Assembly (NCBI RefSeq): GCF_001545035.1
Contig: NZ_FCOJ02000021.1
Span: 47,629 to 111,628 of the forward strand
Source of the DNA: Caballeronia glebae
GTDB lineage: Bacteria; Pseudomonadota; Gammaproteobacteria; Burkholderiales; Burkholderiaceae
Reading direction: 5' to 3'
Length of the DNA stretch: 64,000 nt
Of the stretch, positions 35,119 to 43,043 are shown one piece after another. Within the stretch, counting starts at the first letter, position 1. Each line of letters opens with the position of its first letter. Position numbers and translations under genes: made by a program. Below the pieces are notes generated by a model, which was not told the DNA's origin, searched no databases, and saw only the letters and a list, made by a program, of their open reading frames with translations.

Positions 35119-36369
35119 GTGGCGAAAAAACCGGACTCGGCTACGCCCAGCGCGGAACAAGAAGCACTCGTGAAAGGCAAAACGCCACGCAATGCGATCA
35201 TGAGCATCGGCATTCTGGCTGCGGTTGTGATTGGCGGCCTCGGCTTCTACTACCAGCTACAGGCGACGAACAAAGCAGACGAAGAAGCGCGCATTAAGAG
35301 GGCGACCGCACTCAAGTCGAGTACGGAGACGCCCACTGCCGCGAACAACAACGACATCGACCAGATGATCCGTCAGCAGCGCGAAGCAGCGGCGTCGGAG
35401 GCAGCCGCTCGCGCAGCGTCTGAAGCAGCGGCTCCGAAGCCCGCCATCAAACCGATGCTGACCGGTGCGGACTTCAAGGAAGAGGTCGCAGGCTCGGGCA
35501 CGGACACGCGCGAGCTTTCCCGCCAAGCGGCGCAAGACGCGATCTATACGTCTTCCATCTTCAAGCAGGCAGGCGCGTCGCGTTCGGCGAACTCGTCGAC
35601 CGGCGTACTCCCCGCTGGCGTCCCTTCGTTGGACGAGGTGCGAGCTGCTCGGAACGCTGCGGGAGCCAACACTCCCGATGCGATGGCGATCGCCTTGGCG
35701 AAGCAGGGCCAGGCACCCGAAGATCGCGACCGCGCCTTTCTCCGCGATGCGGGTTCGCGCGGCGGCATCGAACGGACAACCTTCAATGGCCGGTCGACGG
35801 GCTGCACGTTGACGTCGCCGCACGTTATCCACGTCAAGACGGTTGAGGGGCTTAACTCGGACAAGCCGGGTCGCGTGGCGTTGATGGTGGACGAGGATGT
35901 GTATGACAGCCTGCGCGGCGACTGCTTGATGATTCCGAAGGGCGCGTTCATCAACGGCATGTACAGCGCAGACGTCAAAGTCGGTCAGGAGCGTCTGCTG
36001 GTCGCCTCAACGAGTTTGCGTCTGCCCAACGGCAAGAGCGTGCCGCTCAACGGTATGCAAGGTGCCGACCAAAACGGCTACGCCGGGTTCTCGGGCGACG
36101 TGAACAACCACTTCCTGAAGATCTTTGGTGCGGGCTTCATTACGGCGATTTTGCTGAAGGCGTTCGACAGCAGCTCGCAGACGGCGACGACCGCGACGCC
36201 TAACGGCGTCACGACATATGGCGACACGGCAGGGCAGGTCGCGGCCGCGACGGCCCAGACCGTCATGCAGCGCAACCAGAACATCCCGCCGACGATCACG
36301 GTGGAGCCCGGCCAAAAGTTTCTGGTGCAGGTCACCCAAGACATCGTGATGGAGCCGTACCATGAGTAA
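35119..36369 (+). CDS. VirB10/TrbI-family T4SS core protein
   Basis: A 416-aa protein with a single N-terminal membrane helix (about residues 29-47), a helical, Ala-rich periplasmic linker and the TrbI/VirB10 C-terminal domain: GCTLTSPHVIHVKTVEG, LMVDEDVYDSLRGDCLMIPK, LLVASTSLRLPNGKSVPLNG and QKFLVQVTQDIVM. It spans both membranes in known systems and transmits ATP-driven changes to the pore. It overlaps the next gene by eight bases. Confidence 0.9.
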   Translation: MAKKPDSATPSAEQEALVKGKTPRNAIMSIGILAAVVIGGLGFYYQLQATNKADEEARIKRATALKSSTETPTAANNNDIDQMIRQQREAAASEAAARAASEAAAPKPAIKPMLTGADFKEEVAGSGTDTRELSRQAAQDAIYTSSIFKQAGASRSANSSTGVLPAGVPSLDEVRAARNAAGANTPDAMAIALAKQGQAPEDRDRAFLRDAGSRGGIERTTFNGRSTGCTLTSPHVIHVKTVEGLNSDKPGRVALMVDEDVYDSLRGDCLMIPKGAFINGMYSADVKVGQERLLVASTSLRLPNGKSVPLNGMQGADQNGYAGFSGDVNNHFLKIFGAGFITAILLKAFDSSSQTATTATPNGVTTYGDTAGQVAAATAQTVMQRNQNIPPTITVEPGQKFLVQVTQDIVMEPYHE

Positions 36370-37162
36370 GGCTCTCGCGGCGGCATGCCTGTCTGTCATG
36401 GCGTTCGGCGCCCATGCTGCAATCATCGATTCGATCATCAGCCCAACGCGCATCGTGCTCGATGACGGCGTAAAGCGCGCAATCGTCGAGCTGCCGGGCG
36501 AGCCGGTCTACACCTGCGGGCTGAAGCCGTTCCTCGCATGGGCTAACCGCTTTGAGGGCCAAACGGTCGAAGCTGCTTCCGGTGGCGTTGCCGTGAGCAT
36601 CGACGGCTCGCCGGTCAGCCTCGAAAGCCTCTTTGTGAAAGCCGGGTGGCTGCGCCCCGCGAATCTTACCGATGACGCACAAGCGAGCATCGCAGAGCGG
36701 CAAGGTGGCTGGGCTTGCGCGTCCGCGCAAGCGCCGTTCGACGTCATGCACACGTCAGTCGATCCCAAGATTCTCGCCGGTATCGCGCTGAACGAGTCCG
36801 CCTATAACGGGCGCGCATGGCCGTGGACGTTAAACGTTGCCGGTCGCGGCTTTTTCTTCCGCACGCGCGAGGACGCGTACCGAGCCATTCGATACCTCAT
36901 CAGCAACGGCCGTTCAGACTTCGACATTGGCCTGATGCAAGTGAACTGGGGATACCACAGTAAGCGCTTCAAGAGTGCTTGGGATGCGCTCGCGCCGGCG
37001 ACCAATATCCGCGTGGCCGAAGACATCCTCAACGAGAACTACCGCCTCACGCACTCAGCCGTCAAGGCCGTCGCGTATTACCACAGCGCCAATCCCGCAC
37101 CGGGCCGCGAATACCTCGCGCGCTTCGTGAAGCACCTCTCTCAAATCGAACGCGGTCTATGA
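36362..37162 (+). CDS. Lytic transglycosylase (SLT domain) with N-terminal extension
   Basis: A 266-aa secreted protein. A signal peptide (to GAHA) and a roughly 110-residue N-terminal region with a small nuclease-like/PilP-like fold of unknown role are followed by the SLT domain: catalytic Glu in IALNESAYN, then FDIGLMQVNWGYH and YYHSANPAP. It should open peptidoglycan so that the secretion/pilus complex can cross the wall. It overlaps the following gene by ATGA. A second transglycosylase of different type is encoded at 38421-38846. Confidence 0.85.
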   Translation: MSKALAAACLSVMAFGAHAAIIDSIISPTRIVLDDGVKRAIVELPGEPVYTCGLKPFLAWANRFEGQTVEAASGGVAVSIDGSPVSLESLFVKAGWLRPANLTDDAQASIAERQGGWACASAQAPFDVMHTSVDPKILAGIALNESAYNGRAWPWTLNVAGRGFFFRTREDAYRAIRYLISNGRSDFDIGLMQVNWGYHSKRFKSAWDALAPATNIRVAEDILNENYRLTHSAVKAVAYYHSANPAPGREYLARFVKHLSQIERGL

Positions 37163-38424
37163 AGCACACGCTCTCTCTTCTCACTATCGCGCTCGCCGCG
37201 GTGACGCTCAACGCAGCGGCCGCTGGCACGGACCCGCTCGACTTTGACTACGAGATCGCGGGCAATGTGCTTGAACGACCGGCGCTCGTCTTCAACGACG
37301 GCAGCGACACGTACTTCCAACCGCGCGCCGGCCAGGTGTTGCGCGTCGACGGTGGCCACAGTCAGGGTCCGTACATCGTTGTGCCGGGCACGCCCGAGGT
37401 GATTCGTTACTCGGCTGGCGGTTCGAGCGCCACCGCTTACTGGAAGAAAGCGAATCGATTCATTGGCGACAAGGCGCGCACTGAGACCCCTGCGGGATTC
37501 ACTGGATTTTCCGGTCGGCTCGCGCTTATCGGACCGCGCAGCAGCCTCGAGAGCACGCGGCCTCTGAACGCCACGCTGCCGCTCGCACAACTGGTCAAAG
37601 CGCTGGTGCCGCAGGGCTGGACAGGGTCGGCACAGAAAGACATCGACTTGACTACGTCGACGAGCTTCGGCACGCGTGATGGCGAGAACTGGATGCAGTC
37701 GCTCGATCGGCTGGTGGCCGCGTCCGACCTGTACGCCGACGTCGATTTCAACTCTCACCATGTAACACTTCGCCGCTCGGCTCCACAGTCAGTCGCGGTC
37801 AACTACGTCGCCCCGGTGTCTCAGGTCGCTGCAACTCCGGCGCCCGCGTCAAGCGCTAGCGCTAGCGCTGCGGCCGATCCCATCGGCGATATCGCGAAGA
37901 AGGCGGAAGCGCAGGCATCTGCCGCATCAGGTTCAGTCCTCGCGGCCAAGCTGGGCGCAGTGGCGATCCGCGACGGGGACGACAGCCACATTCAAATCAA
38001 GTTTTCCGCCAAGCCCGCTACTGAGTTGAAGGTGACGGGGCAAGACGGCAAATCGCTGCGTCCGAAGTGGGATGACGCGACCGACGTGGTTACGTTCAAC
38101 CGCGCGGAGCGTTTCACGATCTCGAACGGCACCGACAACGTCGAAGTCGCCCGTGTCGCCGGAACCGTCTATGAGTTCGACACGGCCAACAAGGCTGCTC
38201 TGCAAAGCGTGTTTGATGAAAACGGTTCGACGTTCTTCAAGTTCGCTGACACCGTCGGCAAGGTGACGGTCGCCGACGTGGCGCACATGGGCTCGGGCGA
38301 GCAGAAGGGCCGCTTTTACAAATTCAACGGCACCGCCGACCAGTTCATCGTTAACGCCGACGGCAACGTTGTCAACGTGCTGCGCAAACATGATGTGCGG
38401 TTCTTCGATCGGCCCGCGTCATGA
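37159..38424 (+). CDS. TcpQ-domain protein with VirB9-like flanking domains
   Basis: A 421-aa exported protein starting MKHTLSLLTIALAAVTL, coupled to the upstream stop; a longer upstream frame overlaps the transglycosylase and is rejected. After the signal peptide comes a beta-rich block (ALVFNDGSDTYFQPRAGQVL), then a TcpQ-like module (PLAQLVKALVPQGWTGSAQK ... LDRLVAASDLYADVDF). An Ala/Ser linker with an AGCGCT repeat leads to a second beta-rich block (VAIRDGDDSHIQIKFSAKPA) that resembles VirB9-type domains. It probably connects the T4SS core with the pilus secretin. The fusion is unusual. Confidence 0.65.
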   Translation: MKHTLSLLTIALAAVTLNAAAAGTDPLDFDYEIAGNVLERPALVFNDGSDTYFQPRAGQVLRVDGGHSQGPYIVVPGTPEVIRYSAGGSSATAYWKKANRFIGDKARTETPAGFTGFSGRLALIGPRSSLESTRPLNATLPLAQLVKALVPQGWTGSAQKDIDLTTSTSFGTRDGENWMQSLDRLVAASDLYADVDFNSHHVTLRRSAPQSVAVNYVAPVSQVAATPAPASSASASAAADPIGDIAKKAEAQASAASGSVLAAKLGAVAIRDGDDSHIQIKFSAKPATELKVTGQDGKSLRPKWDDATDVVTFNRAERFTISNGTDNVEVARVAGTVYEFDTANKAALQSVFDENGSTFFKFADTVGKVTVADVAHMGSGEQKGRFYKFNGTADQFIVNADGNVVNVLRKHDVRFFDRPAS

Positions 38425-38846
38425 ACCGGACTTTGATTCACATCTCGACGCTGCTGTGCGCGGCCGTCTCCGTGCATGCGCGTGCCGACTGTCTTGACGA
38501 TGCCGCGCGCTATCACCGCGTCAGCGTTCAAGTGGTACGCGCGATCGCGCAGCAGGAGTCGGGTATGCGCCCGTATGTGACGAACCGCAATACCGATGGA
38601 AGCGAGGACATTGGGTTGATGCAGATCAACTCGTCCTGGCTTCCAAAACTCGGGCGCTTCGGCATCACCCGGCAACACCTGTTCGATGCCTGCGTTAACG
38701 CCTATGTGGGGACCTGGATCCTCGCTTCGAACATCAAGCAGTTCGGTCCGACATGGAAAGCGGTCGGTGCCTATAACGCCGTTTCCTCGAACAAGCAGCT
38801 TATCTACGCCAACAACATTTACCGCCGCCTGCAACGCGCGAACTGA
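38421..38846 (+). CDS. VirB1-like lytic transglycosylase
   Basis: A 141-aa secreted SLT protein. A signal peptide ending VHARA is followed by AIAQQESGM with the catalytic Glu, GLMQINSSWLPKL and GAYNA, the classic VirB1/PilT (R64) pattern. The size is typical of conjugative muramidases. The start overlaps the preceding stop (ATGA). Confidence 0.9.
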   Translation: MNRTLIHISTLLCAAVSVHARADCLDDAARYHRVSVQVVRAIAQQESGMRPYVTNRNTDGSEDIGLMQINSSWLPKLGRFGITRQHLFDACVNAYVGTWILASNIKQFGPTWKAVGAYNAVSSNKQLIYANNIYRRLQRAN

Positions 38847-38851
38847 CCAAC

Positions 38852-39511
38852 ATGACGCCTACTTTTTCTCTTCAAACGCATCGCACCGCGCGCATGGTGG
38901 CCCACTTGTTCGCGTGTCTTGCACTGACGACCGTATCGGGTCTTGCTGCAGCGGAGCCTGATCAGTCTCGCCTTGCGCCGCCGCCCGGTGACGGTTGGCA
39001 ACTGCTCTCCGCGCCGGTCGCAAAGGCGCCAGTCGCACAGCTCGCGATGGTGGCGCCTTCTGCGCACGTTGCGGCTGCGGTCCCTGTTGTTCCTGCTGCT
39101 CCCGCTTCTCCTGCCGCGCTCAAGGCAGCGATCGGTGGCGCTGCGCCTTCGGCGCTTCCGGGTGTTGCCGCGCCGTCACCTATCGGCTCGTTGGACGTCG
39201 CTCCGATCGTTGTGCCGTCCCAAGGCGGTGCAACGGCCCCCGGTGGACTTTTGACCTTTTCCATCACGCCGCAGGACATCAACATGCGCAACGCGCTCGA
39301 TCGCTGGCTGCAGCAGCAGGGCTGGCAACTCGCCTGGAAGATCGATGACGACCTGCCACTCGAGTTCAACGCGACGTTCACCGGGGACTTCAAATCGGTG
39401 CTCACGCAAGTGATGCAGGCGACCAATCACATGCGCACGCCCACGCGCGTCTGCAAGCACACCAATAACGTTATCCGCGTCGTCGCACGCGCAGCCAACT
39501 GCCAAGAGTAA
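38852..39511 (+). CDS. TcpQ-domain pilus biogenesis protein (PilL-like)
   Basis: A 219-aa exported protein: signal peptide ending GLAAA, an Ala/Pro/Val-rich linker, and a C-terminal TcpQ module (ITPQDINMRNALDRWLQQQG with WQLAWKIDDDLPLEFNATFT). R64 PilL carries the same C-terminal type and works with the PilN secretin. It lies immediately before pilN. The TcpQ module is related to the one in the 37159-38424 protein. Confidence 0.8.
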   Translation: MTPTFSLQTHRTARMVAHLFACLALTTVSGLAAAEPDQSRLAPPPGDGWQLLSAPVAKAPVAQLAMVAPSAHVAAAVPVVPAAPASPAALKAAIGGAAPSALPGVAAPSPIGSLDVAPIVVPSQGGATAPGGLLTFSITPQDINMRNALDRWLQQQGWQLAWKIDDDLPLEFNATFTGDFKSVLTQVMQATNHMRTPTRVCKHTNNVIRVVARAANCQE

Positions 39512-39516
39512 CCGCC

Positions 39517-41145
39517 ATGCGTCTCACGAAAATCAAATCTGCCGTTGCCATTCTCGTGGCTGCATCGCTTACCGGCTGCGCCGTCTCGCAATCGGACGTG
39601 AACCATGCGTATGACGCGACCAATGCTGAAGCCACGCGCGCGATGGGCAATGGCCCAGAGTCGATGTCGCTCGTTGAGGAAGTGCCGACCGCGTTCCTCG
39701 GCGACCGGTTGGTACCGGTCGCCTATGAAGCGACACTTCCCGCGATCTTCCGCGAAAAGTCGGTCGTCTTTCCGGGCAATCTGCCGCTGTCCAAAATCGC
39801 GACGCTCGTTTCGACGGCTACCGGTTATCCGGTGCATCTGAGCCCGGATGTGTTCATTCCGCGCGACGCGCTGATTCCGAAGACCAACGGCGGGAACGGG
39901 CAGAGCGCCCCGATGCAGCCGCAAGCGATGGCAAAGTCCAACGTTGAGCCGGTGTACGCGCAGGCGTGTAACTGCAAGGTAGGCGCATATCTGCGTGGCG
40001 TGACGGAAAACCTTGGCCTCGACTGGACGTTCGATGGCAGCACCATTTCCATCAGCCGGTTCGTCACCAAGACGTTCACGATCGCGGCGATCCCGGGCAA
40101 GGTGTCCATCAAGTCCACCATGTCGAAGGGCACGGATACGTCGACCGGCAACCAGGCATCCGGTGGCACCACGGGCGGCACGTCGGGCAATACCGGGTCT
40201 TTCTCGTCTATCACGTCGACCGGGCGCGATGGCACGTTTGACCAGATTGCGATCATCCAGTCGGAGCTGGAAAAGCTGAAGTCGCCGCTCGGCGAAGTCG
40301 TGGTCAATCCACAAAGCCGCCTGGTGATGGTTCACGACACCAAGGAAGCCGTCGATCGCATGGGCGCGTTGCTCGCGCGCGAGAACGCGATCTCGACCCG
40401 TCAAGTCGCTCTGCGAGTCCGTACCCTGCAGGTCGATCTGAGCAATTCGTCGCAAGCCGGCGTGAGCGCCGACATCGTCTTCAACCGCATCTCGGACGGC
40501 CTGAAGCGCTACTCAATCTCGGTTGCTTCGCCCGCGTCGTTGGCAACTGCAATTGGCGGCACCGTGGGCTTGTCCGTCTTGAAGCCGGGTTCGCCCATGG
40601 AAGGCACCAACGCAGTCATCAGCGGCCTAAACGCCTTCGGCAAAACGGTTCAGGACAACACCCAAACGAAGATGACGCTCAATGGCTTGCCGGTTTCGAT
40701 CGGATCCTTCGAGACAAAGGGCTACCTCGCTGCAACAACGCCTAGCCTCGGTTCCATCTCGGGCGGTACTGCTGGCGTGCCGGGTCTGCAACCGGGGTCG
40801 GTGACGGTCGGTGACTTCGTGAACATCCTGCCGTCGGTCAATGACCACAACCAGATCATCCTGTCGTACTGGAGCGATAGCTCGAAGCTCAATGGTCCGT
40901 TCACAACCATCAGCACCGGTTCCGGCGACACGCTGCAGCAGATCCAGTTGCCCGACATCATCGGCAACAAGGACGACCAGACCATTGCACTGTCGGATGG
41001 ACAGACGGTTGTGCTGTACGGCGCAGTGGGCAATCGCTATGACGGCAACAGCAACAACGGCATCGGTGGTCTTTCGGGCGCGTGGAATAAGGGTCGTACG
41101 TTCCAAGTGATCATGCTGACGGCAACCGTCGTCCCGTCGATGTGA
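39517..41145 (+). CDS. pilN: PilN: type IVB pilus outer-membrane secretin lipoprotein
   Basis: A 542-aa lipoprotein. The lipobox LTGC places the lipidated Cys near residue 22. N-terminal domains (GNLPLSKIATLVSTATGYPV) are followed by ring-forming domains and the secretin core containing VSVNILPSVN-type segments (GDFVNILPSVNDHNQIIL, then LPDIIGNKDDQTIALSDGQT). Secretins form the outer-membrane gate of thin (R64-type) pili. It is directly followed by pilO and pilP as in R64. Confidence 0.9.
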   Translation: MRLTKIKSAVAILVAASLTGCAVSQSDVNHAYDATNAEATRAMGNGPESMSLVEEVPTAFLGDRLVPVAYEATLPAIFREKSVVFPGNLPLSKIATLVSTATGYPVHLSPDVFIPRDALIPKTNGGNGQSAPMQPQAMAKSNVEPVYAQACNCKVGAYLRGVTENLGLDWTFDGSTISISRFVTKTFTIAAIPGKVSIKSTMSKGTDTSTGNQASGGTTGGTSGNTGSFSSITSTGRDGTFDQIAIIQSELEKLKSPLGEVVVNPQSRLVMVHDTKEAVDRMGALLARENAISTRQVALRVRTLQVDLSNSSQAGVSADIVFNRISDGLKRYSISVASPASLATAIGGTVGLSVLKPGSPMEGTNAVISGLNAFGKTVQDNTQTKMTLNGLPVSIGSFETKGYLAATTPSLGSISGGTAGVPGLQPGSVTVGDFVNILPSVNDHNQIILSYWSDSSKLNGPFTTISTGSGDTLQQIQLPDIIGNKDDQTIALSDGQTVVLYGAVGNRYDGNSNNGIGGLSGAWNKGRTFQVIMLTATVVPSM

Positions 41146-41158
41146 GCGCGGGGTAAAA

Positions 41159-42445
41159 ATGCCTTTGCACTTCGAATCCATACCGGGAGAAAAAGGCGCC
41201 AAGCTCGTCTTCGGGCTGGACTGGCGCGCCTACTCCGCTAAGGGTGCCCGCGCCGAACGCCGACACTACGTCGAGGAGTCCGGCGCGACGCACTACACCG
41301 AATACAAGGCGAATGACGAGACCATCGTCGGGTTCTGCGAACTGGAGCCTTCGCAGCGCAAGGGCGGCAAGCTGTACTCCGCCGCCGCTCGTATTGCGTC
41401 GCTGGAGCGCGTCCGACGGCGCCCGGCGGTACTCGTTCTCATCCAGAACGATGAGCGCGTGCATTTGGTGCTCGTGCAGCGCGGCGCTGTCTCGCTCGAT
41501 CAGGAGGTAGCACTTAATGCGCTTGCCGACAAGCGAGACGAGATCGAGGACGGGTGCGCAAAAGCCGGGCTTGAACTGGCGACCCTGGGTTACGGCGCGC
41601 AACTGCACGCGGTCGACGAATCGTTCGACCTTCGCGAGCTGCTCGTTGCGCCCAAGGTCGGGCTAATCAAGAAGGTCCCGGTGGCGGTGCCCACGACGGT
41701 GCCGTTGCTCGTCATCCTCGCTGCCGTGTTCTTCGGCGGCAAGCAGTTGATTGAGATGCTCAACCCGCCGCCTCCGCCGCCGGCACCCCCGCCGACGTTC
41801 ATGCAGGAATACCAGTCGGCTGTCATGCGCACGCTGGCCGCGCCTGCTCCACTTGCCAATCAGCTTGCACCAAAGCTGCTCGCGAGTTTTGGCGCGCAAG
41901 AAACCAACGTTGCGGGATGGCAGTTTCAGAGAGCGTCCTGCACGATCTCGGGCCCCTGCATCGCAACCTACAAGCGGCAGGGCGGCACGTTCAAGGAATT
42001 CGACGCACGCGTGCCGGAGTCGTTGCGACCGGTCGTCTTTAACCCGGACGGTTGGCATCTGACCGCGCGGGGTCCTGAAGTAACCGTCGCTGAACGGGTC
42101 GCGCTCGCCCAACAAGCGACGTGGCCGACTCAGCAGGCTCTCATCAAGACCTTGCAGACCGATCCGCAGAAGCTTTCCACCAAGCCGGACACGCTCGATA
42201 GCCACGGCTACGTCGTTGATATCAAGCCCGCCGAGCGTCTCATTGCGCGACAACCGACGGCTGACGAAGTGCAGGGGCCGCTCGTGCAGCGCGGCACGTG
42301 GCAGATCGACGGATACAAGTGGCAAAGCGCGCTGCTCGCGCGCCTGCCCGACAACATGGCACTGGACACCCTCGACGTTGAGCTGAAAGACGACGGTACC
42401 GGGGTGCATTTCACTGCGAAGGGTAAATACTATGTTCTCAACTAA
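41159..42445 (+). CDS. pilO: PilO: type IVB pilus inner-membrane assembly protein
   Basis: A 428-aa protein with a cytoplasmic PilM-like N-terminal half, one membrane helix near residues 175-195 (VPTTVPLLVILAAVFFGGK), a Pro-rich stretch (PPPPPPAPPPTF) and a periplasmic C-terminal domain. This matches the PilO2 family, which links the cytoplasmic ATPase to the secretin. It overlaps pilP by 14 bases. Confidence 0.85.
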   Translation: MPLHFESIPGEKGAKLVFGLDWRAYSAKGARAERRHYVEESGATHYTEYKANDETIVGFCELEPSQRKGGKLYSAAARIASLERVRRRPAVLVLIQNDERVHLVLVQRGAVSLDQEVALNALADKRDEIEDGCAKAGLELATLGYGAQLHAVDESFDLRELLVAPKVGLIKKVPVAVPTTVPLLVILAAVFFGGKQLIEMLNPPPPPPAPPPTFMQEYQSAVMRTLAAPAPLANQLAPKLLASFGAQETNVAGWQFQRASCTISGPCIATYKRQGGTFKEFDARVPESLRPVVFNPDGWHLTARGPEVTVAERVALAQQATWPTQQALIKTLQTDPQKLSTKPDTLDSHGYVVDIKPAERLIARQPTADEVQGPLVQRGTWQIDGYKWQSALLARLPDNMALDTLDVELKDDGTGVHFTAKGKYYVLN

Positions 42446-43040
42446 GTGGCCAGCACGGGCCGCCTGCTTCGGTGCGCTTATGTTCGTCGCCGGCGCGGCG
42501 GTTTCGGAGGAAAGTCATCTCACGCTAGACGACATTGACAAGCTCGCGCGCGCAAAGCTCGTCGACTCGATGCGGGGTCCGCAAGGTGGCCAAGGCGGGG
42601 CAGCAGCACCGGGCAACGGCGGCGGCCTTGCTTCGCCCCTCGGCGCAACGGCTGCGCCGGTGCCGGCGGTCCCACCAGCCGCGCCCAAGTTTGAGCGCAA
42701 GTTCAGTGTCCCGTCGAAGCGCGTCATTGCAGCAACCTTCGTGGGCGCGTACTCCGACCTGTCGGGCTCCTACGTGCTGTATGACTATCAAGGGACGACT
42801 TATACCGCGCGCAGCGGCAGCCGCTTGCTCAACGGTTGGACCGTCGCCTCCATCGACGGCTTCACCGTCAATCTTGTCGACGGCAAGCGCCACTGGACAG
42901 AGACCATCGCTGCGCCCTCCGACGCGCCCGCCGGGATTCCGGACTCGCCAGCCGTCAGGGCGATCACTGATCTGTCATCGCCGCTTCCTCCGGGCGGCAT
43001 CGCGCCGACGGCTTCCACCTTCGTACCGTTTGGGAAATAA
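42432..43040 (+). CDS. pilP: PilP: type IVB pilus biogenesis protein
   Basis: A 202-aa exported protein with a signal peptide (ending AAVSEE), a helical segment (LTLDDIDKLARAKLVDSM), a Gly/Pro/Ala linker and a C-terminal beta domain (FVGAYSDLSGSYVLYDYQG, SGSRLLNGWTVASIDGFTV) as in R64 PilP. It is thought to act in the periplasm with PilO and the secretin. The start overlaps pilO. Confidence 0.85.
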   Translation: MFSTKWPARAACFGALMFVAGAAVSEESHLTLDDIDKLARAKLVDSMRGPQGGQGGAAAPGNGGGLASPLGATAAPVPAVPPAAPKFERKFSVPSKRVIAATFVGAYSDLSGSYVLYDYQGTTYTARSGSRLLNGWTVASIDGFTVNLVDGKRHWTETIAAPSDAPAGIPDSPAVRAITDLSSPLPPGGIAPTASTFVPFGK

Positions 43041-43043
43041 GAA

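Noticed and set aside
39427..40455. 342-codon minus-strand frame inside pilN
   Set aside because: Arg/Gly-rich antisense shadow of the secretin gene with no start signal.
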